Part shown: positions 9,699 through 18,458 of the stretch, piece by piece
Position numbering within the stretch: the stretch's first letter is position 1
Layout: the number at the start of each line of letters is the position of its first letter
NCBI GenBank assembly: GCA_902766175.1
Contig: CACXCJ010000050.1
Span: 1-42,072, forward strand
Reading direction: 5' to 3'
DNA from: an uncultured Lachnospiraceae bacterium
GTDB lineage: Bacteria > Bacillota > Clostridia > Lachnospirales > Lachnospiraceae
Length of the DNA: 42,072 bases
Translations under genes and position numbers: made by a program
Notes under the pieces: generated by a model
The model's input: only the letters and a program-made list of their open reading frames with translations
Told to the model about the DNA's origin: nothing
Database searches by the model: none

Positions 9699-11663
9699 TC
9701 ACGCGTTCTGATCTGCTGCCGGGGACTTTCCCTCTTCTGCGGACCCCTCCGCTTCCGCGGACGCCCCCGCCTCCGGGGCCTTCTCCGCCTCTGCCGGCTT
9801 CGGGTCCGCGAGAGAAGCGTAGGCGCTCGGCGCATTCAGGATCTGCATGAACTCCTCGCCGGTGATCGTCTCCTTCTCATACAGATACTGCGCGAGCTCG
9901 TCGAGCTTGCCCTTGTGCTGCTTCAGGATGCTGACCGCCTTCTGGTGCTGCTCCTTCACGAGGGCGACCACGCGGGTGTCAATTTCCTCCTCCGTCTTCG
10001 CGGAGCAGGTGTTCGTCGTGTCATCGCCGAGGTACTGGCTGTTTCTGTGGGCGAGCTGGACCATGCCGAAATCGTCGTCCATTCCGTACTGGGTGACCAT
10101 GGCGCGCGCAAGCTTCGTCGCCTGCTCGATATCATTCGAGGCGCCGGTGGTGATCACGCCGAATTCCACCTCCTCCGCCGCGCGCCCCGCGGTGAAGGTG
10201 CAGATCTTGTTGAGAATTTCCTCCTTCGTGAGGAGATACTTGTCCTGTTCATCCACCTGCAGCGTGTACCCCAGCGCACCGGAGGTGCGCGGAATGATCG
10301 TAATCTTCTGCACCGGTGCGGAGTTTGACTGCAGCGCCGCAACCAGGGCGTGGCCGATCTCGTGGTACGCGACCGTGCACTTCTCCTTGTCCGTCAGGAC
10401 CGCGTTCTTCTTCTGATACCCGGCGATCACCGTCTCGACGCTCTCCTCAAGATCCGACTGGTTCGCAACTCTCCTGCCGGAGCGGACCGCGCGGAGCGCC
10501 GCCTCATTGATGATGTTTGCGAGCTCCGCACCCGAAGCGCCGCTGGCCATCCGGGCAATCGTGTGAAGATTCACATTGTCCGCGAGACGCACCTTCTTCG
10601 CGTGAACCTTCAGGATCGCCTCACGCCCCTGAAGATCCGGCAGCTCGACAGGAATCCGGCGGTCAAAGCGGCCCGGCCTGAGCAGTGCGGGATCCAGGGA
10701 CTCCGGGCGGTTCGTCGCTGCCAGGATAATGACGCCCGCGTTGTCCTCGAAGCCATCCATCTCGGTGAGAAGCTGGTTCAGCGTCTGCTCCCGCTCATCG
10801 TTTCCGCCGAAGGAACCGGAGTTCCGCTTCTGGCCGATCGCATCAATCTCATCTATGAACACGATGCACGGGGCCTTCTGCTTTGCCTGGTCAAACAGGT
10901 CACGCACCTTGGAAGCACCCATGCCGACGAACATCTCCACAAATTCCGATCCGGAAATCGAGAAGAACGGGACGTTGCTCTCGCCGGCGACTGCCTTTGC
11001 TAGCATCGTCTTGCCGGTTCCGGGCGGGCCGACAAGAAGAATTCCCTTCGGCATCTTCGCACCGATCTCGCGGTACTTGGAGGGGTCCTTCAAGTAGGTG
11101 ATGATTTCCTGCAGGCTCTCCTTCGCCTCGTCTTCTCCTGCGACATCCGCGAAGCGGATTCCCTCGGTCGACTGCACATAGACCTTCGCGTTGCTCTTCC
11201 CGAGGCCGAACATCATGGAGTTCGCGCCGCCGCCCATCCGATCCTGCATCCGCTTCATCATGAATTGCCCTATGGCGTAGAAAATCAGGATCGGGATCAC
11301 CCAGTTGAACAGGAAGCTCTCAAGAGGTGTCGTCGTGCGCTTGATGCTGGTGCTGAAATTCGCGCCGGCGTTGTAGAGCCGCTCCGTGAGGTCCGGGTCG
11401 TTCATGAGGCCCGTCTTGTAGATCCCGTTCTCGTCCTTCTCCGTGAACAGAATCTCGTTGCTGTCCGACTGGATCTGGACCGTGTCGATCTTCTTGTCCT
11501 CCGTCAGCTGCATGAAGACATTGTACGGGACTTCCCTGATGGAAGCCTCCTCCACGCGCGGCATGATCACCGCGTTCAGGACCAGCATGATGAGGAGGAC
11601 GATGATGTAATAATTGATCCACGTCCGCTTCGGGTCCTTCACTTCTTTCATGTTTTTATTCAT
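9699..11663 (-). CDS. ftsH: ATP-dependent zinc metalloprotease FtsH
   Basis: Membrane-anchored hexameric AAA+ protease that degrades damaged membrane proteins and short-lived regulators. It has two membrane segments (about 16-36 and 117-137) flanking an extracytoplasmic domain. The AAA module has Walker A GPPGTGKT (212-219), Walker B IVFIDE (267-272) and second region of homology [18 protein letters not shown] (318-335). The zinc site is HEIGH (434-438), with Asp511 in NDIEQAT as the expected third ligand. At 654 residues it is complete, with an Ala/Glu-rich C-terminal tail. AGAGGAAATCCA precedes the ATG. Its usual neighbours tilS and hpt are absent here. It has its own promoter at 11709-11737. 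Confidence 0.97.
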   Translation of the reverse strand: MNKNMKEVKDPKRTWINYYIIVLLIMLVLNAVIMPRVEEASIREVPYNVFMQLTEDKKIDTVQIQSDSNEILFTEKDENGIYKTGLMNDPDLTERLYNAGANFSTSIKRTTTPLESFLFNWVIPILIFYAIGQFMMKRMQDRMGGGANSMMFGLGKSNAKVYVQSTEGIRFADVAGEDEAKESLQEIITYLKDPSKYREIGAKMPKGILLVGPPGTGKTMLAKAVAGESNVPFFSISGSEFVEMFVGMGASKVRDLFDQAKQKAPCIVFIDEIDAIGQKRNSGSFGGNDEREQTLNQLLTEMDGFEDNAGVIILAATNRPESLDPALLRPGRFDRRIPVELPDLQGREAILKVHAKKVRLADNVNLHTIARMASGASGAELANIINEAALRAVRSGRRVANQSDLEESVETVIAGYQKKNAVLTDKEKCTVAYHEIGHALVAALQSNSAPVQKITIIPRTSGALGYTLQVDEQDKYLLTKEEILNKICTFTAGRAAEEVEFGVITTGASNDIEQATKLARAMVTQYGMDDDFGMVQLAHRNSQYLGDDTTNTCSAKTEEEIDTRVVALVKEQHQKAVSILKQHKGKLDELAQYLYEKETITGEEFMQILNAPSAYASLADPKPAEAEKAPEAGASAEAEGSAEEGKSPAADQNA

Positions 11664-11708
11664 TGGATTTCCTCTTCGGTTTCAGTAGCTGGTTTTATTG
11701 ATACATAT

Positions 11709-11737
11709 GTTATAGCACAGCGCAATTATGACAGCAA
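11709..11737 (-). promoter_or_regulatory. ftsH promoter
   Basis: Minus-strand TTGCTG (11732-11737), 17-nt spacer, TGC-extended TATAAC (11709-11714). Leader of about 40 nt to the ftsH start. Confidence 0.65.
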
Positions 11738-11812
11738 GACGGCAGAAGCGTATTCACCAAAATTTCGCATTTACACGGCGGGAGCCGGAAAACCGCCCGC
11801 CCCCGCAGGTAC

Positions 11813-11846
11813 AAAAAAGGCTTAAGTACATTTTTGTACTTAAGCC
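11813..11846 (-). terminator. tRNA-Val terminator
   Basis: Perfect 12-bp inverted repeat GGCTTAAGTACA / TGTACTTAAGCC (11819-11830 and 11835-11846), followed on the minus strand by six T (11818-11813). It starts 4 nt after the tRNA. Confidence 0.92.
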
Positions 11847-11850
11847 GCAG

Positions 11851-11924
11851 TGGGACCGACGGGGCTCGAACCCATGACCTCTCGCGTGTGAGGCGAACGC
11901 TCATCCCAGCTGAGCTACGATCCC
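11851..11924 (-). tRNA. tRNA-Val (anticodon CAC)
   Basis: 74 nt fold as a complete cloverleaf: acceptor GGGATCG/CGGTCCC, D-arm GCTC/GAGC with the GG pair in the loop, anticodon stem TTCGC/GCGAG with loop CTCACAC (anticodon CAC, reads GUG), T-arm ATGGG/CCCGT with loop TTCGAGC, discriminator A. CCA is not encoded. A TATAAT box is at 11939-11944 and a strong terminator follows directly, so it is a single-gene unit. Confidence 0.96.
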
Positions 11925-11938
11925 GCACAACGATTTTT

Positions 11939-11944
11939 ATTATA
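11939..11944 (-). promoter_or_regulatory. tRNA-Val promoter -10 box
   Basis: Minus-strand TATAAT, about 8 nt upstream of the predicted tRNA transcription start; the -35 (TTGCGC, 16-nt spacing) is weak. No separate terminator for the upstream aminotransferase operon is visible in the 119 nt between stop and tRNA. Confidence 0.6.
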
Positions 11945-12043
11945 CCAGAGTTTTCCAAAGGCGCAAGCACTTCTTTTGGCTCCGGCCGCGTTTCCTGGTG
12001 CATTCTCCGTCAGGCACCGCTGTCACGCCCCAGGTCAGCCCCG

Positions 12044-13189
12044 TCACTTCCGGAGCACGCGGCAGATGCGGTCCACCTCCTCCATCGGCAGGTCTCCATA
12101 CATGGGAAGTGTCAGCACCTCCTCGGAAAAGCGCGCCGCCTCCGGAGTCGCAGAGGGATCAAAGCGCGCCGCCGAAAGCTCCGGGTTTGCGGGAACCCCG
12201 GGCTGCGAGGCGATCTCTCTCTCGAACGGGAATGCGTTCGTGAGCGGATAGAAATATTTCCGCGGGAAAATATTCTCCGCATTCAGCCGCGCCGCCGCCT
12301 CATCGCGGGTCTCCCCGTACTTCTCCGCAGAGAAGCGGACCGGGAAATAGGCGTAATTCGACTTCACATTTTCCTGCTCCGCGGGAAGCGCAAGGCCGGG
12401 CGTCCCCGAGAGATTCTCGACGTAGCGGCGGAACACCCGCCCCCGCATCGCAATCTGTTCCTCAAGGTGCCTCAAATTGCAGAGCCCCATCGCCGCCTCA
12501 AACTCGTTCATCTTTGCGTTTCCGCCGACACAGTAGGTCTCGTTCTCCTCTATGCCGAAATTCTTGATCCGGAACAGCCGGTCAGCGAGCTCCGGATCCC
12601 GGAAGCAGACCGCGCCTCCCTCGATCGTGTGGAAGACCTTCGTCGCATGAAAGCTGAACATCGCGAGATCTCCGTATGCCGCGGCGCTCACGCCGTCTCT
12701 CGTGACGCCGAAGGCGTGCGCCGCGTCATAGAGGACCTTCAGGCCGTGCCGTTTCGCAATCTCCCCGATCGCGTCGACATCGCAGAGGTGCCCGTACACA
12801 TGCACCGGCAGAATCGCCGAAGTTCTCTCCGTGATGAGCGGCTCGATTTTTTCCGGGTCCATGGTACCCGTCACCGGATCCACATCGCAGAACACCGGAA
12901 TGCAGCCCGCGCGAAGGATTGCCCACGTCGTCGACACGAACGTAAACGGAGTCGTGATAATCTCGCCGTGCAGTCCCATTGCCTCGATCGCGAGCTCCAG
13001 CGCGAGGTGCCCGTTCTGGAAAAGGCAGATCTGATCCACCCCGAGGAACTCCTTCAGTGCCTGTTCCAGCGCCCGATGCTTCTCCCCCATGTTCGTGAGC
13101 CAGCGGCTCTCGAAAATCGGACGGATCTCCTCCGTGTATTCCTCAAGCGGGGGAAGAAAGGATCTGGTGACAAAAATCTTATCTGCCAT
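12044..13189 (-). CDS. DegT/DnrJ/EryC1/StrS-family PLP aminotransferase (sugar aminotransferase)
   Basis: Fold-type I PLP enzyme of the family that usually aminates keto-sugar nucleotides. Asp155 in YDAAHAFG (pyridine nitrogen contact) and Lys184 in FSFHATKVFHTIEGG (Schiff base) are both present; TTPFTFVSTTWAI and VHVYGH are family segments. The 381-residue length is normal. The HATKVFHTIEGG form resembles 3-keto-sugar aminotransferases of the FdtB/TylB group more than the perosamine type, but this is a reading of one motif. AAGGAGC precedes the ATG. It lies 20 nt after the transketolase C-terminal subunit gene and is surely cotranscribed. No sugar nucleotidyltransferase, dehydratase or glycosyltransferase is nearby, so its substrate is unknown. 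Confidence 0.88.
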   Translation of the reverse strand: MADKIFVTRSFLPPLEEYTEEIRPIFESRWLTNMGEKHRALEQALKEFLGVDQICLFQNGHLALELAIEAMGLHGEIITTPFTFVSTTWAILRAGCIPVFCDVDPVTGTMDPEKIEPLITERTSAILPVHVYGHLCDVDAIGEIAKRHGLKVLYDAAHAFGVTRDGVSAAAYGDLAMFSFHATKVFHTIEGGAVCFRDPELADRLFRIKNFGIEENETYCVGGNAKMNEFEAAMGLCNLRHLEEQIAMRGRVFRRYVENLSGTPGLALPAEQENVKSNYAYFPVRFSAEKYGETRDEAAARLNAENIFPRKYFYPLTNAFPFEREIASQPGVPANPELSAARFDPSATPEAARFSEEVLTLPMYGDLPMEEVDRICRVLRK

Positions 13190-13209
13190 GCGGCCGCTCC
13201 TTCATACAG

Positions 13210-14151
13210 TTACTTCAGCCACTCTCTCACTGTCCCTGCGACCCCGGCGCCGTCAAGGCCGTAGTAGGAGAGAAGCTCCTTCGCCGGACCGGACTGCGTG
13301 TAGGTGTCGCGGATGCCGATCTTCTTCACAGGTGCCGGGAAGTTCTCGGAGAGCACATCGCAGACCGCACTGCCGAGGCCGCCGATGCAGGAGTGCTCCT
13401 CGACTGTGACAATCCTTCCGGTCTCCTTCGCCGCTTTGATCACGAGCTCCTGATCGATCGGCTTGACCGAGCACATGTCAATGACCCGCGCGCTGATTCC
13501 CTCCTTCTGGAGTATTTCTGCCGCTTCCATGGCGGAGGCGACCGGAAGCCCCGCAGCGATGATCGTCACATCGGAGCCGTCCCGCATCGTGACGCCCTTC
13601 CCGATCTCAAAGTGATAGGTCTCCGGATCGTTGAAGACCGGCGTCGCGAGACGGCTGAAGCGCATATACACCGGGCCGTCGTGCTCATAGGCCGCGCGGA
13701 CCACTGCGCGGGCTTCGACATCGTCCGCGGGAACCATCACGACCATTCCCGGAATGGTGCGCATGAGGGCGATGTCCTCGTTGCACTGGTGCGTCGCGCC
13801 GTCCTCCCCGACCGAGACGCCGGCGTGCGTCGCACCGATCTTGACATTTAAGTGCGGGTAGCCGATGGCATTCCTGACCTGCTCAAACGCGCGGCCCGCG
13901 GCGAACATCGCAAAGGTGCTCGCGAACGCCACATGCCCCGCCGCAGCAATTCCGGCGGCCACCCCCATCATATTCTGTTCTGCGATGCCGCAGTTGATGT
14001 GCCGGTTCGGGAACGCCTTGCGGAAAGTGGCGGTCTTTGTGGAGCCCGCCAGGTCACAGTCCAGAACGATAAAGTCGTCGTGCTCCGCGCCGAGCTCCGC
14101 AAGTGCGCTGCCGTAACTCTCTCTCGTCGCGATTTTCTTTCCCTCGGTCAT
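13210..14151 (-). CDS. transketolase, C-terminal subunit (split form)
   Basis: Carries the pyrimidine-binding (PYR) and C-terminal domains of a transketolase whose chain is encoded by two genes. Together with the N-terminal subunit it would move two-carbon ketol units between sugar phosphates (thiamine diphosphate, Mg2+). Typical segments are GIAEQNMMGVAAGIAAAGHV near residues 55-75 (with the catalytic Glu), ATHAGVSVGEDGATHQ and VEEHSCIGGLG. The 313-residue length fits the split subunit. The start overlaps the stop of the preceding gene in an ATGA (14148-14151), which implies translational coupling and equimolar subunits. It is followed by the aminotransferase gene. Confidence 0.95.
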   Translation of the reverse strand: MTEGKKIATRESYGSALAELGAEHDDFIVLDCDLAGSTKTATFRKAFPNRHINCGIAEQNMMGVAAGIAAAGHVAFASTFAMFAAGRAFEQVRNAIGYPHLNVKIGATHAGVSVGEDGATHQCNEDIALMRTIPGMVVMVPADDVEARAVVRAAYEHDGPVYMRFSRLATPVFNDPETYHFEIGKGVTMRDGSDVTIIAAGLPVASAMEAAEILQKEGISARVIDMCSVKPIDQELVIKAAKETGRIVTVEEHSCIGGLGSAVCDVLSENFPAPVKKIGIRDTYTQSGPAKELLSYYGLDGAGVAGTVREWLK

Positions 14152-14981
14152 AATGCCTCCCCCGCCTTCGTAAGCTCTGCCATAGCCTGCTCATACTGAC
14201 TGTCATCCGGCGCCTTGCCGTGCCAGCCGACCTGGTTTTCCATGAAGGAGACGCCTCTTCCCTTCACGGTCTTCATGATAATCGCGGTCGGCGCTCCCTT
14301 CGTCTGCGCTGCCTCCCGGAATGCCGCGCGGAGCTCATCGAAATCGCTGCCATCGGCGACATTGACCACGTGGAAATTGAACGCCTCAAATTTTTTGTCG
14401 ATCGGATACGGGGAATTCACCTCGGTGATCGGGCCGTCGATCTGGAGATTATTGTTGTCGACCATCACGCACAGATTGTCAAGCTTCCGGTTTCCCGCGA
14501 GCATCGCAGCCTCCCAGACCTCTCCCTCCTCGAGCTCCCCGTCGCCGAGCAGGGTGTAGACGCGGTAGGAATCACCGTAGATTTTCGCGGCTGCAGCCAT
14601 GCCGACGGCCGCTGAGACGCCCTGGCCCAGGGAGCCTGTCGACATGTCGACGCCCGGAATGTGCTTCATATCCGGATGTCCCTGCAGATAGGAACCGAGG
14701 TGGCGGAGCGTCGTGAGATCCTCCTTCGGAAAGAAGCCCTTCTCCGCGAGTACTGCGTAATAAGCCGGCGCAGCGTGTCCCTTGGAGAGGACAAAGCGGT
14801 CGCGGTCCTTCTTCCCGGGATCTGCCGGATCAAGATTCTTCATTTCCTCAAAGTAAAGAAAGGTGAGCACGTCCGCTGCAGAGAGCGAGCCGCCCGGGTG
14901 CCCGGACTTTGCCGCATATACGGAACGGATCACGTTTTTCCGCACTTCCAGCGCATGCCTTTTCAGTTCTCTGTTCTCCAT
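14148..14981 (-). CDS. transketolase, N-terminal subunit (split form)
   Basis: Supplies the diphosphate-binding (PP) domain of the two-subunit transketolase. TPP/Mg motifs: SGHPGGSLSAADVLTFLYF, then GDGELEEGEVWEA with the metal Asp, and NNLQIDG. The 277-residue length is typical of the split form. The ATG follows AAGGAGCAGAT. It is the first gene of an operon with its partner and a DegT aminotransferase; the promoter and a leader hairpin lie at 15009-15040. Split transketolases are common in Clostridia and may serve the pentose phosphate pathway, but the aminotransferase behind it suggests a specialised route. Confidence 0.95.
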   Translation of the reverse strand: MENRELKRHALEVRKNVIRSVYAAKSGHPGGSLSAADVLTFLYFEEMKNLDPADPGKKDRDRFVLSKGHAAPAYYAVLAEKGFFPKEDLTTLRHLGSYLQGHPDMKHIPGVDMSTGSLGQGVSAAVGMAAAAKIYGDSYRVYTLLGDGELEEGEVWEAAMLAGNRKLDNLCVMVDNNNLQIDGPITEVNSPYPIDKKFEAFNFHVVNVADGSDFDELRAAFREAAQTKGAPTAIIMKTVKGRGVSFMENQVGWHGKAPDDSQYEQAMAELTKAGEAL

Positions 14982-15008
14982 ATCTGCTCCTTTACAAGTA
15001 GTTGAATG

Positions 15009-15040
15009 CCGGAGGAACCCTCCGGTCCTTTTCCATTATA
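15009..15040 (-). promoter_or_regulatory. promoter and leader hairpin of the transketolase-aminotransferase operon
   Basis: Minus-strand TATAAT at 15035-15040 (no good -35), then in the leader a 7-bp stem CCGGAGG/CCTCCGG with a 3-nt loop (15009-15025). The hairpin lies about 20 nt before the ribosome-binding site and has no T run, so it may be an RNA-stability or processing element, or the remains of a terminator. Confidence 0.5.
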
Positions 15041-15079
15041 CCGGTTTGCTCCCGATTTGAAAGATCCTTTCCGACTTCT

Positions 15080-15610
15080 CTATTTCATGATCCAGAACTT
15101 CATGGCCGGGTAGCTCACGCCGACCTGGATCACGAGATTGAGAAGCTGCGCGGCCCAGGGCGCAAAATTCCGTGACATCCCGTGCGCCATGAAAAAGGTC
15201 TGACTCTGCGCAGGAAGCGCCGAGGAGACAAGGACCAGAAAACAGGCGAGAAGAATGTATCTCGGAACTGCCTTCCGAGAGGAAGCGCGGGAACGAAACA
15301 CAAGTTTTTTCTGCACGAGAAAGTTCACGGCCTGTGCGGCCGCGTTCGCGGTGAAAAAGCTCAGGAAACCGCAGAGCCCCCGCGTCGATGCAAGCGGCTC
15401 AGTGTAGTCAAAGATGAGGAACTGGAACGGAATTGTCTCGTACGCGCGGAAGAAAAACGTGTTCCCGAGATACATGCCGAGAAAATTCACGGCAGTCGCA
15501 CAGTTTGAGAGGACGTTGAACAGGAGAAATTCTGCGGCACCGGGGTGCTCCCTCTGAATCCGATCCCACCAGTGAATTTTCAAGAGCCCCTCCCTTCGCC
15601 GGCCTGGCAT
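15080..15610 (-). CDS. GtrA-like polytopic membrane protein
   Basis: Predicted membrane protein with four hydrophobic segments (about residues 28-50, 78-97, 117-135 and 148-168). The second segment runs into AAAQAVNFLVQKKLVF, which matches the GtrA family, linked to translocation of lipid-linked sugars or other polyprenyl-carrier roles. At 176 residues it is slightly longer than the usual 120-150. The start may be ATG 15608-15610 or the TTG at 15581-15583; the latter has a better GGGAGG site and would remove nine residues. It lies 104 nt after the VWA gene on the same strand and before the transketolase operon promoter, so it may end the AAA/VWA transcript. Substrate unknown. Confidence 0.72.
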   Translation of the reverse strand: MPGRRREGLLKIHWWDRIQREHPGAAEFLLFNVLSNCATAVNFLGMYLGNTFFFRAYETIPFQFLIFDYTEPLASTRGLCGFLSFFTANAAAQAVNFLVQKKLVFRSRASSRKAVPRYILLACFLVLVSSALPAQSQTFFMAHGMSRNFAPWAAQLLNLVIQVGVSYPAMKFWIMK

Positions 15611-15714
15611 GCAGAAGATCGTCCTGCCGGGTCCTTCCAGTGCTGCGCTTCGTTTCTTTGTCCCTGCATGCCGGTGTTCCTCTGCATGCTCTCAAACTCC
15701 TCTGTGCCGCTTGT

Positions 15715-17493
15715 TTACAGAGCTCTTCTCAGCAGCTCCGGCAGGAGGCGGCCTGCCGCGTCCGCCATCTGGTCTATGCGGTGAATGCGGGCGATGTTCC
15801 TGCCGTAAATTCTTTCTGCGTCTTTGAGGTTCATCGTGGGGCCGAGGAAAATTGCCGCGGTCAGAATCCCGCGCGCCTCATTTTCCAGGACCGCGCGCCT
15901 TGCGTCCTCCACCGCGGCCCTTCCCTCATAGGGGAAGTGCAGGATGCCGCCCGCTTCGGGAATCCCTGTACTGTCGTTCGGTCCCGCGTCCGTGAGAATC
16001 AGAAGAATGCGCCGCGCTGCTTCTCCGCGCACTGCGCCCTGAGCGGGAAAACAGGGTTCCTCGGCCGCCGCGCGGAGCGCGAGCCCGTCCCTGTTCCAGC
16101 CGGCAGCGAAATAGTTCAGAATCCGCGCCGAGTCCCGCTCCTCTCTCCGCTTCAGGATCTGAAGAACCGTGAAGCCGCGCACGCTCCTGAACGCTGTGAC
16201 AGAGCAGGAAATCCCCGCCAGACGAAAGCTCTCCGCCAGCACATAGCCCTGCGCCGCGACATTTTCCTGCATATCCATGCGGGAGGCGGAGGCGTCAAGG
16301 AGTATCTCCACCGAGAGATCCGGCTGCTGCTCCCGCTCTTCCTTCCGGAACACGCCGGAATCCCGGAGCACAGGAAGGCGCCACACGCGCCTGCCGTCCA
16401 GCCTTCCGCTCCTTGATACGGCCGGATACGGAGCGGAAAGGTCCTCCAGTTCCGCGGAAAGCTTTGCCGACAGCCGCTTTGCAGTGCTTTGTATGAGCTC
16501 CTCATTCTCCGTCACAAAGTTCCGGTTCAGAGTCTGCTGACGTGCCGCGGCGTCTGCGATCCGCCTCGACTCAAGGTTCCGGGAGATTTCCTGGCGGCTC
16601 GCTCCCCGCTCTCTGCCTGCAGGGCGCACGTGTCTCACGCCATCCGTGATCCAGAGATGGCATCCCTCGTGGAGGCCGCGGCAGAGCTCCCGCTCCATGT
16701 CCGTGCGCTCCCTTTCGCGGAGAATGCTTCTCCCGAAGCACGCCTCGATGTAGGCCCGGTCGGACTGCTCCTTCTCCCTTCCTCCTGTCTCCGCCGGAGC
16801 ATCGTTCCGGCCTGCCACCGTCACAGTCCCCTTCTGGCCACGGTCCGAGCGGAGCTCAAGATGCTGCTCCCGCTCCATTCTTCTGTGAAAGAGGTTCTCG
16901 AGAACCGCCGCAGTCCTGGCGCTGAAATGGAAGTGAATGGCGCCGCTCTCTCTTCCGCCGCCCCAGTGAAAATACCTGCGGAGGATTCCGTCGAGACGTC
17001 CGATCAGCGCATCCGTGTCGGCATCGGCCCCGATCATCAGCTCCTCCGCGAGCTTTTTCCTCCGCGGGGTGAGAATCGGAAGGCGGCGCCCCGAGACACC
17101 CGCCCAGCGGTAGTTCTCCTCATCGAGAATCCTCTTGTTTTTCGCCATCCACTGCTGGCGGTTCATGCTCTTCTGCGCCGCAAAGTATTCCTCCGCGCAG
17201 GCCTTCCGAAGCTCCTTGAGGACCGGACGGTGGGGCAGCTCCTTCTCATAGACCGAATTTTCTATGCCGAGCCACACAATTCCGTCAAAGGCATCCCGCC
17301 GCACGCTCTCTGCGTAGGAAAGGAAAAATTTTTCGAGCTTTTCCCGGTCAAAGTACTTCGCGGCGAGGCCGATGACGATGTTTCTGTAGAGATCCGGCGA
17401 TCCATCCGGCCGGTACGCAAGAAACGGCGGATCGAACCCATAGTTCTCCGCCGCCGCCCAGACCTGGTTCATGGCTCTTTTTTTCTGCTTCAT
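15715..17493 (-). CDS. VWA-domain protein paired with MoxR-type AAA ATPase (CobT/NorD-like)
   Basis: A 592-residue cytosolic protein. Residues ~1-200 are of unknown fold. A charged middle follows, with HEGCH at 275-279, and a C-terminal von Willebrand A domain. The VWA metal site (MIDAS) is intact in outline: DASAS (400-404), the NRDG segment (467-470) and TDAG with Asp502. VWA proteins of this kind work with a MoxR/CbbQ ATPase as a chaperone that inserts metals or remodels a target enzyme (RavA-ViaA, NorQ-NorD, CbbQ-CbbO). The gene starts in an ATGA overlap with the ATPase gene (17490-17493), so the two are coupled. The client is unknown: no obvious metalloenzyme is in the operon. HEGCH has the form of a zincin motif, but that role is not shown. 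Confidence 0.82.
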   Translation of the reverse strand: MKQKKRAMNQVWAAAENYGFDPPFLAYRPDGSPDLYRNIVIGLAAKYFDREKLEKFFLSYAESVRRDAFDGIVWLGIENSVYEKELPHRPVLKELRKACAEEYFAAQKSMNRQQWMAKNKRILDEENYRWAGVSGRRLPILTPRRKKLAEELMIGADADTDALIGRLDGILRRYFHWGGGRESGAIHFHFSARTAAVLENLFHRRMEREQHLELRSDRGQKGTVTVAGRNDAPAETGGREKEQSDRAYIEACFGRSILRERERTDMERELCRGLHEGCHLWITDGVRHVRPAGRERGASRQEISRNLESRRIADAAARQQTLNRNFVTENEELIQSTAKRLSAKLSAELEDLSAPYPAVSRSGRLDGRRVWRLPVLRDSGVFRKEEREQQPDLSVEILLDASASRMDMQENVAAQGYVLAESFRLAGISCSVTAFRSVRGFTVLQILKRREERDSARILNYFAAGWNRDGLALRAAAEEPCFPAQGAVRGEAARRILLILTDAGPNDSTGIPEAGGILHFPYEGRAAVEDARRAVLENEARGILTAAIFLGPTMNLKDAERIYGRNIARIHRIDQMADAAGRLLPELLRRAL

Positions 17494-18431
17494 GAAAAGA
17501 TTCTGCTCCGGTCCAGCGCGCGGGGAATCCTGGATTCCATGAGATCACCGATGAGCTTTCTCTCAAAGGGATCAAACGTCTTGTCCCGCACGCACATATC
17601 GAGCGCGTCTCCCGCGGAAAGTCCCGCGCGGATCAGACCGAGCGCGTCGATCAGACCGCGGAGATCCACCGCGCGCTCCGAGATCTCAGCGCTCTCCGCC
17701 TTCTTCTCGAGATCCATGAAAAGGGCAGTGAACTGTCCGCGGTATTTCGGAGAGAGGTCCGGAAAACGGCTGAAAAGCAGCTTTTCGAGATTCTCACCGG
17801 AAATCACCGGCATGCTCAGCACCGCAAACCTGGAAGTCAGCGCCTCATTGAGCTCTCTCGTTCCCGCATACCCGTAATTCATGGTCGCGAGGAAGCGCGC
17901 CGCGCCGTGGATCGGAATCCGCTCATATCCCGGAATTTCAATCACGCGTCGGAAATCAAGAGATGCGTGAAGAACCGCGAGTGCCTCATTCTTCGCCATG
18001 TTGATCTCATCCAGAATCGCAAAGCCGCCGCACCGGGCGCACTCCGTGACGGGTCCCGGGCGGAAGACGACCTTTTCCCCGTTGAATGTATCCGCTCCGA
18101 TTAAGTAGGAAGCGTCCATGCTGACATGAAAGGAAATGTTCCAGCCAGGGCGCCCGAACAGCTCACAGAGATTCTCCGAGAGAACGTTCTTCCCGGTCGC
18201 CTTCGGCCCCGCGAGGAGAAGATTTTTCCCGCAGAGAAGCGCCGCAATGGCCTTGTTCCAGATCTCTCTTCCGTAGTAGACGAAGCCGCCGGAGCGCTCC
18301 CGGGACCGGAGGCGGTCCCCAAATTCCTCCGGCACCGGATACTCCGCGCGGAATCTCTTCACGCCCTCTGTCAGCTCCGGCTCAATTCCCTCCGTCTTCA
18401 GAAAATCGAAAATATCCGACTGACCGCTCAT
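17490..18431 (-). CDS. MoxR/CbbQ-type AAA+ ATPase
   Basis: AAA+ ATPase of 313 residues. It has Walker A GPKATGKN (75-82, with Asn where Thr or Ser is usual), Walker B GFAILDE (136-142), sensor 1 Asn185 in LATMNYGYAG and an arginine finger at TSRF (Arg201). The dynein-like/MoxR group uses such hexamers with VWA partners to remodel client proteins. The start ATG follows GGGAGG with 4-5 nt spacing. The ATPase gene lies 27 nt after the two-TM gene and overlaps the VWA gene by 4 nt, which makes the three one expression unit. Which client it serves cannot be told here. Confidence 0.9.
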   Translation of the reverse strand: MSGQSDIFDFLKTEGIEPELTEGVKRFRAEYPVPEEFGDRLRSRERSGGFVYYGREIWNKAIAALLCGKNLLLAGPKATGKNVLSENLCELFGRPGWNISFHVSMDASYLIGADTFNGEKVVFRPGPVTECARCGGFAILDEINMAKNEALAVLHASLDFRRVIEIPGYERIPIHGAARFLATMNYGYAGTRELNEALTSRFAVLSMPVISGENLEKLLFSRFPDLSPKYRGQFTALFMDLEKKAESAEISERAVDLRGLIDALGLIRAGLSAGDALDMCVRDKTFDPFERKLIGDLMESRIPRALDRSRIFS

Positions 18432-18458
18432 GGGACCTCCCTGTCCGCTGCGTAACCG

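Noticed and set aside
11834..13264. 476-codon plus-strand open frame over tRNA-Val and the aminotransferase
   Set aside because: It runs through a tRNA gene and antisense to a clear PLP enzyme.
15600..15695. Three GCATGC-containing repeats between the VWA and GtrA-like genes
   Set aside because: Only 6-8 bp are shared and spacing is irregular; too short to call an operator or element.
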